Of a DNA stretch of 64,000 nucleotides, positions 23,819-34,050 are shown piece by piece. How positions within the stretch are numbered: the first letter of the stretch is position 1; each line of letters starts with the position of its first letter. The translations under genes were made by a program, and so were the position numbers. Under the pieces are notes generated by a model. That model was not told the origin of the DNA and searched no databases. It saw nothing but the letters and a program-made list of their open reading frames with translations. The stretch is from Hofstenia miamia (taxonomy: Eukaryota > Xenacoelomorpha > Acoela): contig SCFE01000051.1 in the NCBI GenBank assembly GCA_004352715.1, positions 1,965,131 through 2,029,130 of the forward strand, read 5' to 3'.

Positions 23819-25201
23819 ATCACGTCAGAGTCACCATGTAGAATTGCAGAGGAGCTCTGGCTACTCTAGTGGTACTGGGAAACTCAAGAATTAAGATTGA
23901 AGGTTGCAAAGTTTACCATTGTAGAGAGTGTCCCACAATCCAACAAAAGAACAAAGCATTGGAGGTTCACTCATTTACTGAAGAAAAACAGAAATTCCAT
24001 AGAGAACAGACTTCCAGCAGTGACCAATTCACACAGCATCACGCCAAGGCCATATCCATGAAGCCATCCTTACTTGGCAAGGTGCTAATTGTGTGTCCCA
24101 AGTAATAATTTCTAGCTCAATAAACAATTTATCTCAGAGTTCTGTTATCTCAGCTGATGTAAATAAATAATAAACAAAATGCACATAATTGCTGTGCATT
24201 TACATTCACCAATGGCATAGTATATTTGCAGTGTGTTAATATAATGTGCATGTACAAATCAATCAAATAAAAAGTTTTTATTCCCTATGCCTAACCATAA
24301 CCTAAAGTGACCACAAATCAGGCTGTCACTGTTAAGGAGCTATTTGTTGCCCCAGACCCAGTGCAGTTTCCTCCTGAATTGTTGCCTGCTCTTAAGNCAT
24401 AAGAGGCAAATTATGCATCAATTGGTAGTGAAGTTGATTCACAGCCAGGGGAAACAACTATCCCAGCTGGCTCACACCAAAGAGAAAGAACAAAACCAAA
24501 TACAATAAAAAAAAAGTAACAGCTCTGCACTATGTTACAATCACCAGGCAAAATCAGATGACCACCTTGGTAACTTCAACAGAATAGAGTAGAGAGTTCA
24601 ACTGACACCCTAATTTGTCCAACATCACGTCAGAGTCACCATGTAGAATTGCAGAGGAGCTCTGGCTACTCTAGTGGTACTGGGAAACTCAAGAATTAAG
24701 ATTGAAGGTTGCAAAGTTTACCATTGTAGAGAGTGTCCCACAATCCAACAAAAGAACAAAGCATTGGAGGTTCACTCATTTACTGAAGAAAAACAGAAAT
24801 TCCATAGAGAACAGACTTCCAGCAGTGACCAATTCACACAGCATCACGCCAAGGCCATATCCATGAAGCCATCCTTACTTGGCAAGGTGCTAATTGTGTG
24901 TCCCAAGTAATAATTTCTAGCTCAATAAACAATTTATCTCAGAGTTCTGTTATCTCAGCTGATGTAAATAAATAATAAACAAAATGCACATAATTGCTGT
25001 GCATTTACATTCACCAATGGCATAGTATATTTGCAGTGTGTTAATATAATGTGCATGTACAAATCAATCAAATAAAAAGTTTTTATTCCCTATGCCTAAC
25101 CATAACCTAAAGTGACCACAAATCAGGCTGTCACTGTTAAGGAGCTATTTGTTGCCCCAGACCCAGTGCAGTTTCCTCCTGAATTGTTGCCTGCTCTTAA
25201 G
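23593..25201. repeat. Exact 804-base duplication around one N (probable assembly artefact)
   Basis: 23593-24396 and 24398-25201 appear identical by eye, separated by a single N at 24397. The duplicated block includes G1 leader, primer site and most of the 5' LTR. Open frames at 23869 and 24674 are therefore the same sequence offset by 805. Exact identity and a lone N at the junction point to two unmerged contig ends. Confidence 0.9.
23819..23836 (-). promoter_or_regulatory. Primer binding site, tRNA-Trp type
   Basis: Directly next to the 5' LTR the minus strand reads TGGTGACTCTGACGTGAT. This is complementary to the 3' end of animal tRNA-Trp, whose usual primer site reads TGGTGACCCCGACGTGAT, with two differences. 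Priming at this site starts minus-strand cDNA synthesis. The same bases recur at 24624-24641 inside the duplicated block. Confidence 0.75.
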
Positions 25202-25614
25202 CAATGATTATCATAACCAAATCCTTGATGACAAATCTAAAAGGGGTTACTAGATAATAAAAGTGAGAAAAGATCAAATGCAGTTGGAGGAAGACAAATT
25301 TATTGTGCTCTTCACCACAGTTCCCTCAGATATTTATTACAAAATTCTGTAAATTTGTACCTGGTTACTGTTTACAGTTTAATAACAATTTCCCTTGCAA
25401 AGTTAAAATGAGCAATCACATGTAATATTAACTGAGGGGACAAATAATAATTCTATTAAATAACTGCACTCAAAAATACAAACAAATTGAATTAAAAGAA
25501 TTTGATATAAATTGATAGCACCAAATCATCAAAACAGGACATCAAAAAGTTGTAACACTATTTTTAGAGTGCCAAATAATTAAAAGGAAAAATAGGGCCC
25601 TGGGTGACTCTATA
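23837..25614 (-). repeat. 5' LTR of gypsy element G1
   Basis: It begins TGTAGAATTGCAGAGG and ends GGTGACTCTATA. Removing the 805-base duplicate leaves about 973 bases, close to the 956 of the 3' LTR. It lies 5' of gag on the minus strand and next to the primer site. Confidence 0.88.
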
Positions 25615-26756
25615 TTGACTCAAAACCCTCAATGGATAGGTTATTAGGATTGCTCACTGATTTCATACCAATGCCAAATGGTGACCACCACAGTACTCTG
25701 AGTACATGTATTGTTTAATAATTAAACAACCACTGTCAATGGAAGCTCTAATATAACCACCAAGATGATGTTGAACCCTACAAAGAATAAATGGAACCTT
25801 ACCACACTTGGACTGCAGTTGAGATTATCACTTTCAGTGCCATCAAGAAGTCAGAAAAATTATTTTTACAATTGCAGAACCTAACCTACAGAACCTAGTT
25901 TTAATTACATCAGTTAAGTGGAACTAATCAAAGCTCCTTTAATTTCAAAGAATTATAATGTCAAACACATGAAGTCAGAAATAAAAAACATCTCCCAAAA
26001 AATCAAGCCAAACCCTACCCAGATCACAAGATGCTTGTTCTAAAGAGAAGCTCCCCACAAAAATCACTTTTTTGGAAAATTAGGTAGCTTAGTTAAAAAA
26101 AAGATTGATTTGATGCAGATCAAAAATTGTAAGCACTTTGATCAGATTGATGAGGAGAACCAATTGCCTTGAAATGAGATACTAAATTTAAATAAAAAGA
26201 GGATGCATTAATATTAAATTGTAATGAGCTCAATATCAAAAACCATCAATTTTTCCTACAATATCAGACACATGAACATAAAAATGAAGATCTTCAAAAA
26301 CAAATTAAATTACTTCAGTCAAATTCAAAATTGATTAATTAAAGGAAAGAATGTAACATGCAGAATGTTCAAGTTACAGGGCAGCTTATACCACAAGAAG
26401 CAGAAAATATTGCATTACACTGAGAAGTACAGAACACTAAAGTCCATTTATCTAATTTACAGACCTGAAGGGATAAATTAGAAGTTCTAAAAATTTCTGA
26501 GATTACTAAGAAACCTGATACAATTAATAAAAATACAGGACATCACATACACAAATCCCCTACCATTGTAAATAATCATTTTTCACACTCAACACCTTTT
26601 ACCATTGCCAATAATTCACCACCAAGGGCTCAGTTCCCTCAACAATCATTAAACAATCCACTAATATCACATTTAAATGAAAAATAAGACTTAATCAAAA
26701 GTAAATTAGAGGCTATTGAAAGCCCTACATTGAATAAAAAATCTTTTTAGTCTAAC

Positions 26757-27520
26757 TTGTCACATTTAGCAGTTGATGAAAATTTAAAAATAAGAATGCA
26801 ACTGAGATGCTTCTCAGGTAATGCTGATGGAAATTCTCCTACATTTGAAGAGTGGTTCTTTTCATATGTGCAAAATCTGATTGTCCAATGTGCTGGTCAG
26901 GAATATGTGCACATGCAATTCCCAAGTTTTCTAACAGGAAAAGCATAAAACTACTACTTAAGACTTGATAGGGCCATAAAATCAAATTATGAATTATTGA
27001 TCAAAAATTTTGATGATAACTTCCATGCCCCTACAGCTTTTAATCAATACAAAATACTTCTAAATATCACCATTTAAAAAAAGAATGATGACATAGAAGA
27101 ATATATTCAACAGGTTTAATATCAATAGAGACTTTGCCAAACTTCATCTGAGTATTCATCACACAATGGTTTCACACATATCAGTTACAGGATGCCAATA
27201 TTAATCTTGTGCTGGTTTGAACAGAAATGCAGTCCTGAAGATAAGCTTTCCATGTTTATCAAAAAAAGCCATTGAAGCAAAGTTCCAAATCAATTATTAT
27301 CCCAAGATTTTCAAACCAAATTAAATTAGGAAGAAGCTTTTCAAATTTCAATGCTAAGAACACCAAATATTTGTCAAAAAATCCATCAACAACAGTTGAA
27401 ACTAAAATTGAATCTCAACCACTATTCATCAAAAAAACTCTAAAATCATTAACCTAAACAAAGTATATTGTAGGAAATGCAGACAAAAAGGACACAACAG
27501 TCCTAATTGCACAAAACAAT
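26757..27520 (+). pseudogene. G2 gag with zinc knuckle
   Basis: The first block (26757-26948) contains TFEEWFFSYVQNLIVQC, matching the capsid block of G1. Further on, 27469-27510 encodes a CCHC knuckle, CRKCRQKGHNSPNC. Stops separate the parts. Confidence 0.75.
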
Positions 27521-27612
27521 TCACCTTTTTATTGATGAAGGTTGCTAATAGATAGATGACAGTGGCATTTATGAATTGAATTCTAAATCCAAAAGGATTT
27601 AAACTTCTATGA

Positions 27613-28065
27613 GTGGCAACTCCCAGCCATGCAGGAACAGTCCTTGTGACAACCTCATTAAATAAGAACACCATACCATTGACAGTAAATGAGATCATCA
27701 TCCAAGCAACAGTAGACACTGGTGCCTCAGTATCTATAATTGCAGACACATGTGCAAACCAAATTGGCATTAAAAATGATCAACTTAAATCACATAATTG
27801 TTGTCAAATAAATGCATCAGCTGATTATCTCAACACAAAAGGGATAATCAATGCTTTGGAATTCACTATTGCCAATGATAATTTTTTTCATGACATTCTT
27901 ATTGTTGATACAACCAACCACACTTTGCCTTTTGAACTGATACTTAGTAAAGACTTTTGGGAAAAATACCATTGTATTATAAACTTCCAAGACAAAATGT
28001 TAACAGGTACTCCTAAAAATAAATACATTACACCACATTTGCAACAATCAGCAACCAAACAATAA
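27613..28065 (+). pseudogene. G2 aspartic protease
   Basis: A 150-residue open frame has the active site TVDTGASVSIIADTC and the later block FELILSKDFWEKYHC, equivalent to ILGxDF. The frame itself is open over the whole domain, but the surrounding gag and RT are broken, so it is annotated as part of a dead element. Confidence 0.85.
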
Positions 28066-28479
28066 CACTGTATCCTGTTAAAACCATTAGGATTGAACTA
28101 TTTAGCTGCTGTTTCATTACTTTAGAATCAAAACAACCTATTCACTCCAATATTGTCACTGACAATTAACAGGGTTTAAATTCCAAAAAAGTTGTGATTT
28201 TAGAATCCATATTAAAAAGCTGTGACAAAAAAGTTTCTACTGCCATTTTAAAAAAAGTTGAAATTTAATTACTATATCACTATCCAATACTAAAATATTT
28301 GCATCTCCTATTGTCACAGTTGTAGAAACAGAAATTAAACCAATATTATCCTTAGAAATGTCAGACACTGACAATAACTCAACTTCAGTTCCAGTAATTA
28401 ACAGCATTTGTCTTCTGAAAAAATTGAACAACTAACCTTAATTTTAAAGCAACACTAATCAACATGCTTTCAATAATCC

Positions 28480-29233
28480 TTACAGGTTATTCAAATGGCA
28501 TTACATAGCCTTCAGGCTTTGCAAAGTCCCTGCAACTTTTTAACAATATGTCACTAAAATACTGCAAAATGGTAATAATAATTTAGAAGAAGGCATTGCT
28601 GCTTACATAGATGATATATTAGTTGCATCAAAAACAATTCAAGAACACATTAATAAATTACATAACATACTTAATTTATTACAACAATCTGGTTTAAAAA
28701 TCAATTGTCAAAAGTGTAAGATATTACAAACATTGGTAAATTTCCTAGAACACAATAAAATTAGCCTTAAAGAAGACACCTGTCACATAATTGACAAAAT
28801 TATGCCTCTTAACAAAAAAATGAATGTTCAACACATACTTGGGTTCTTCAACTATTACCAAGCCTTCATTCCTAATATTTCCATTAAGACCATTAACATT
28901 TTCAAACTTTTAAAAAATATAGTCAATCCCACTTCACAGTCTGTACTGATAACTCCAGTCTTAGTTGGTAAAAAATGTTTTCCAGAGATTGCTCTAACAT
29001 TATAGCATGATGGATAGAATATCTAACAAATTTCAATTTCACAATAGTACATTGTAAAGGGAAACAACATACAAATGCTGACTTAATGACAGCCCTTCCA
29101 CAATACCATCATGATAATACAAAACAAACTTATAATAATGTAACTTTCTCATTTATTTTTAAATCTGCATGTGACAACCTGCCAGTCATCAACACAGATA
29201 GACAAGATCACCCTATATTAGATACTAATCTAA
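28480..29233 (+). pseudogene. G2 reverse transcriptase and RNase H
   Basis: The plus strand shows the catalytic AYIDDILVASK near 28600, then HILGFFNYYQAFIPNI (28830-28880), the connection after the palm. Near 29010-29110 RWIEYLTNFNFTIVH and KQHTNADLMTA match the end of RNase H. The 3' side is cut by the solo LTR at 29234. Confidence 0.85.
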
Positions 29234-30100
29234 TGTATAGTCACTTTGGGTTCCTTTTTAATTTTTAAAGTGCAGTTATACAAAATTATAATTATCTGTC
29301 CCCTCATTTTAGATCAACATGTTATTGCTCTATTATTTTGCAAGGGAACTTGAATGTAAAATTTGTAAATCCTAAACAGGTAATCATACTTGATTTGCTA
29401 TAAATACTTGAGAGACCTGTAGTGATTGCACAATATAATTAGTTTCACTTCAAGTGTGTTTGATCTTTTTTGATTTATTTATTAAGCTAACCCTTTTAGA
29501 TTCTTCAATAGATTGTTGTGTAATAATTATTGCTTAAGTTCTGGATTTGGTAGTTACTCCACTGTGTTTAGGGCAACAACATGCTCTCTTCCAGTTGGCA
29601 GCCCAAATCCTGGTACCACATTAAGTTACAGCTATGATTAAGTATAGGGAAATAACAACTTTATTCAATCATTTCTATTCATACATTGCACTTAATAAAT
29701 TACACTCTAATGATAATATGCAGCTGGTGAATGCAAATGCATGGCTATTACATGTGATATTTATTATTTATTTACATAGGCTGAGGAAATAAGAACAACT
29801 GAGATCTGTTTTAATTGAGCTAGAAATTAACAACTAGAGACACACAATTAGTGCCTTGGTGAGCTTGGATCTATTTGTGGATCCTGCTTTGGCATGACAC
29901 CATGGGAGTTGGTCACTGTTGGGGGATAATTCTTGGTGAACTATTTTTCTGTTTTCTTTATTGAACTGGTGAAATAGCAATGTTCTGTTTTCTGTTGGAA
30001 TGTGGGTCACTCTCTACAATGGTAGCCTTTGCAACCTTCTACCTATTACTTGAGTTACCTAGTACCACTAGAGTAGTCAGAGCCCCCCTGTGATACTACA
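29234..30100 (-). repeat. Solo LTR of the G1 family, reverse orientation
   Basis: Reverse complemented it starts TGTAGTATCACAGGGGGGCT and continues CTCTGACTACTCTAGTGG, like the G1 LTR, and ends GTGACTATACA. A 4-bp duplication CTAA flanks it (29230-29233 and 30101-30104). No internal region is attached, so it is a solo LTR left by recombination. Confidence 0.8.
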
Positions 30101-30184
30101 CTAAAATAGGAAATATCTGAAGAAGAAATAATAAAACATCAACACAACAATATTCAATTGATACAAATTATCTAAAATCAAACA

Positions 30185-31084
30185 ACAAATTTACAATTGC
30201 ATAAAACATTATCCAAATTCTTTATCTCTTACACTTGGGAACTTACTGCAAATGATCTTCTTTTGTTGTTGATAAACACCATAACCAAATAACCCTTCTG
30301 GAGTATTATAAAAAGAAGGTAACCCAAAAAATTCATGAACATGGACACATTGCAGTAATTCAAACTGAGTATACACTAAATACTCAATTTATTTGTCTCA
30401 GAGTTTGCTCAAATTTGTATGACATTATTAATAAATGTAAAACATGTGTCATAAATAAAATGCTCACTTTTCAATGCAACATACTGAACTGCAAAAAATT
30501 ACATCATCTTCACCAAATGAGATTGTCTATGTCAACATAGAACAGCTTTCAAAGGATGACAAATGGCTACCAATATGTTCTTGTTATTGTTGACAATCTC
30601 ACTAAATATGCACATATGGTCCCCATTATTGATCAAACAGCACAAACAATAGCATCAACTCTCTTACACAGTTGGAAAGTACACTTTGGATCAATGTATA
30701 TTATCACAACCAATCACAGTACACAATTCAAAAGTTCATTAACCAAGGAACTATTAAAACAATTAGATATACTGCATGAGCATGCTGTACCATATCATCA
30801 ACAAAGTAATGGCACTGTAGAATGATTAAACAAAACATTAATAAAACTCATTTGTGTAGTGACAACACACATTGGTGGAAAAAATTAGAGATCTATTATG
30901 CATTACATCAAGTATTTCTATGACAGCTCTATGGATGCAACAACAGGTATTACACCTTTTAAAGCAACTTTTAGTCACAAATCAGCTACACTACTAAGTA
31001 TGTTATACAAAAATATAACATTACTGCAGCAAATGATTACATTAAAGATTTACTAAAACAATTAAATGACATTAATGAAACAAT
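30185..31084 (+). pseudogene. G2 integrase, N-terminal and core part
   Basis: The HHCC region reads IHEHGHIAVIQTEYTLN ... CKTC (30330-30450). The core reads QYVLVIVDNLTKYAHMV with the first Asp, then ITTNHSTQFKS, where the second catalytic Asp is replaced by Asn, then YHQQSNGTVE with the Glu, followed at once by a stop. It is inactive. The coding sequence is interrupted at 31085 by a solo LTR and resumes in frame at 32042. Confidence 0.85.
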
Positions 31085-32037
31085 TGTAGAATCATGAGGG
31101 AGCTCAGACTACTCCAGTGGTACTAGGAAACTCAATGGTTTAGACAGAAGTTTGCAAAGGCTACCATCATAGTGAGCAACCCACATTCTAACAGAACAAT
31201 AAAGATATCAGTAATTTGCCATCATAACAAAGTAACAGGAAAGATCCACCAAGATTTCACTTCCAATGAAAACCAACTTGCATGGCATCACACCAAAGCA
31301 GTATCCATGAAGAGAATTCCAAACTCACAAAGGTGCTAACTTATGTGTCTCAAGTTGTTAATAATAAAACAATTTCTCAATAGTTATTGTTTCTCAGCTC
31401 AGGTAATAAGTAATAAATAATAGCATGTAGTTGTCATACATTCATGTTAACTGATGGTTTATTACCATCACAGTGTAGAATTATAGTGTGCATGTTTGAA
31501 TTGCAATGATCAATTACAAGTTGTTATTCCCTACTCATAGACATACACCTAACTTATTCCATCCACAATTTGGGCTGCCTGCCAGAATAAGGCAAGTTGT
31601 CACCCTAAACTCAGAGGAGTAACTCCCAAATTGTCAGCAGAAACTTAAGCAATTATTATTACAATATTCATAACAATGCCTAAAAGGGGTTAGTAAGTAA
31701 AGAAAAAAGCAAATGCATTTGAGTGAGATAAAGTTTATTTGCATCCTCTCTACATGTTTCTCAAGTCTTTATACAATATGATTGAAATATTACCTGTATT
31801 GTTTACACTTTTCCATAACTGTGAGTTCCCTCTCAAAATTAAAGAGAAATAACACATTTGCATAAATTTAAGGCTACAACAAATCTCATATCAAAATACT
31901 ACACTAGAAATTAGTGATCTAAATTGATTATGTCAAGGTGATGTCATTAACTGAATCAAGAGCAAAATTAATCTTGAATTTACAAAATTACCATTGAAAT
32001 AATAAAGTAAGAAAAGAGGGCCCAGAGTGACTCTACA
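31085..32037 (+). repeat. Solo LTR of the G1 family, forward orientation
   Basis: It starts TGTAGAATCATGAGGGAGCT and ends CAGAGTGACTCTACA, about 953 bases. Flanks are CAAT (31081-31084) and TAAT (32038-32041), a 4-bp duplication with one change. Removing the LTR and one copy restores the integrase frame across the site. Confidence 0.85.
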
Positions 32038-32041
32038 TAAT

Positions 32042-32524
32042 TTGCATGTTTAAAAAGGAAGGCACAGTTCACCAAACAAGAAACTACAACAAACAGTTTT
32101 ACAGGGAACCACACAAGGTCAGTGATAAAGTGTACTCCTTTACACCAATACAAACCTCCAATGGTAAAGAGACACAGAAGTTAGCTATGCACTGGTCTGG
32201 TCCTCACACAATTACTAAAGTATTAAAACATAATAACTACAATTTCCAATCCCTAAAATGTACAATTAAAGATATCAAAAATACAACTGTTACTAAAAAC
32301 AAAGAATTTAAAATTATATATATAACAACAATGACACTTACTTTGACATGTCTGAGATAGACAATGTTCCTAAGACACAATTTGATAGTTCTTTGATATA
32401 TCCTAAAGCTATCAAAAAACCACTAAGGACTATTCCTCACCACAGGGTGTACACTGTGAACACAAACAATCCTGAAAATTGCAATCTCAAATTAAATTAT
32501 TTGTATAGCTTGCCAGAGAATTAA
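32042..32524 (+). pseudogene. G2 integrase C-terminal part
   Basis: It encodes REPHKVSDKVYSFTPIQ and KLAMHWSGPHTITKVL, the GPY/F-like C-terminal module of gypsy integrases. It ends near IPHHRVYTVN ... YSLPEN and TAA at 32522-32524. This parallels the G1 ending LPRHRV. Confidence 0.75.
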
Positions 32525-33040
32525 GAAAACATTCTACACAACATTGAGCAGCAATAGTGAACCACTGGCACAGCTGTCTAACTGCAGATGTAGAGTGTGG
32601 CACACATACTGTAATAGGAGTCAACCTTTGCATGTGGCAGACAGGTTAGATGCCTGGGGAAACTATGATTCTATTATGGGAGCAATGACCCTATCACAAT
32701 CAACATATTCTCATGCTGATGCATTGAACCCCTCTTCCTCTCTATGGTACAGCTTGGAGAGCAGAGTGAGTTTGAGTGGTCATTCAACATTGATTACCTA
32801 TCCATGGTACAGCTCAGATAGCCAAATCACTGAGGGTCAATTTCAGGCACTGAACATACTACCCAAAGGACTTTTCTCTCTAATATCCAAGAAGAATCTA
32901 TGTTACAACCACTTGTTTTACCACAATTGTAAAAACTTCATGCTCATGTCCCCCCTTTTTATCTGCATCCAGTCACCATTCTACAGCAAGCTCTAAAGAA
33001 CACTATGAACAACATCATTCTTGAGTTTCTGTTGTTGGCA
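32525..33040 (+). other. Linker between G2 integrase and accessory gene
   Basis: An open frame of 150 codons (32544-32996) contains two imperfect blocks, SLWYSLESRVSLSGHS and YPWYSSDSQITEG. It has no recognised domain and may be non-coding linker. G1 has short tandem repeats in the comparable place. Confidence 0.35.
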
Positions 33041-34050
33041 GTGAAATGATTCATCCTTATTTTATCACTACTCAGAAAGCATGCTACATTGTTGAGTCTC
33101 ACATCTCCCTGGAAACTAAATCAGAGATAAACAAACATGATACATCACAACACTGCTAGTTCTTCTACAATGCAATGCTTAAGCAATGCTGAAAAACATC
33201 CTACCATTAACACTCTGATCTACTCCCCACACTCAATGAGCAAGGATCTCCACCAGTCCTATTTTCATAGTACAGTACATACTTGATAATGAATTTTGTC
33301 TTACTAACTTACATAAACTAATTACATATAAAGACAATTTGGTTTTACAACCCCAAATCATACTCTCTTGAAAACATTCTAATTATAAACTTTATTAAGC
33401 CAGAAGAACACTAAACTTATAGATAAGCTATCTCTTGCATATCATTTAGCTAAAGTAAACAAGATTTGATTAGTTGTTGTTCTTACTGATTTAGATAATA
33501 GTGAATACTGTGGTTCTAAATTTTATGAATTGGGATTAAGCTTGGATAACTTTTTCATTCTAAAGCCTCAAAATTTTAGTGTTTTCTGTTTACATGAATT
33601 TTGAAATTCAACAGCAGCTTTAATTCACATTGATTTGTTATTACACCGACTATGCACTTACCACTAAATCATGGTTGATAAGCATCTTGCCATTGATGTT
33701 TTGTTACAAATACAATCATACAACCTTATCACAAGTAAAAATGCACCCAATAACATTACTGGAATCCATGTTTCTTTTGCCTAATATGCCTAAATATGCT
33801 TAACAAAGTTACTACAGTGTGGGATACTATAAAGTCAGATAGACCAACTGATAATACTATAATGTCAGATAGACCAGTTGATAATGCTATTTCAATATCA
33901 TCTTCTTTGCAAACCTATCATTACTCAGTAGAAAACTTTATCAGTAATGTACAAAACTGTTTGGAAATTCAAGACCCCACCAATTTTCAGCATGCATTTT
34001 TTAAGAGAAACATGCACCAGATTGAAATGCTAAATCACCAATATGGCTAA
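33041..34050 (+). pseudogene. G2 accessory gene, homologue of the G1 post-integrase gene
   Basis: The plus strand encodes, in order, MIHPYFITTQKA (33047), PTINTLIYSPHSM and HSTVHT (to about 33283), AYHLAKVNKI (near 33450), QNFSVF (33570), LAIDVLLQIQ (33690) and an open frame 33796-34050 with TVWDTIKSDRP and QDPTNFQHAFFKRN. Each block has a counterpart in the same order in G1 (HPYFITTPKA, RPQINSIICYDSKM, STVHT, AYRLAKIENI, ENFTVL, LILDVAIHVQ, QDQQNYAEKLFSEK). Stops and frameshifts break the gene. The family is not recognised, and G2 has the first module only once. Confidence 0.6.

Larger units (their letters stand above)
12736..25614 (-). mobile_element. Full-length Ty3/gypsy LTR retrotransposon (element G1)
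   Basis: Two direct LTRs (12736-13691 and 23837-25614) begin TGTAGA and end TCTACA/TCTATA. They enclose minus-strand gag, protease, RT, RNase H and integrase remnants, in the gypsy order with integrase last. Matching 4-bp target duplications TTGA flank the whole unit (12732-12735 and 25615-25618), so it is a single insertion. The internal region is interrupted by stops and frameshifts. The 5' LTR is inflated by an 804-base duplicate that looks like an assembly error. Between integrase and the 3' LTR lie about 4.2 kb of further minus-strand coding-like sequence. Confidence 0.92.
25619..34050 (+). mobile_element. Second gypsy element (G2), decayed and interrupted
   Basis: Plus-strand gag, zinc knuckle, protease, RT, RNase H, HHCC-integrase and the extra post-integrase gene occur in order. 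It is related to G1 throughout but clearly diverged. Two solo LTRs of the G1 family interrupt it, at 29234-30100 (reverse) and 31085-32037 (forward). I could not identify its own LTRs. A TGGTGACC at 25679-25686 is a weak candidate for its primer site. Confidence 0.8.

Noticed and set aside
23869-24910. Two identical 78-codon frames as a duplicated gene
   Set aside because: They lie in the LTR and are the same sequence doubled by the probable assembly duplication.
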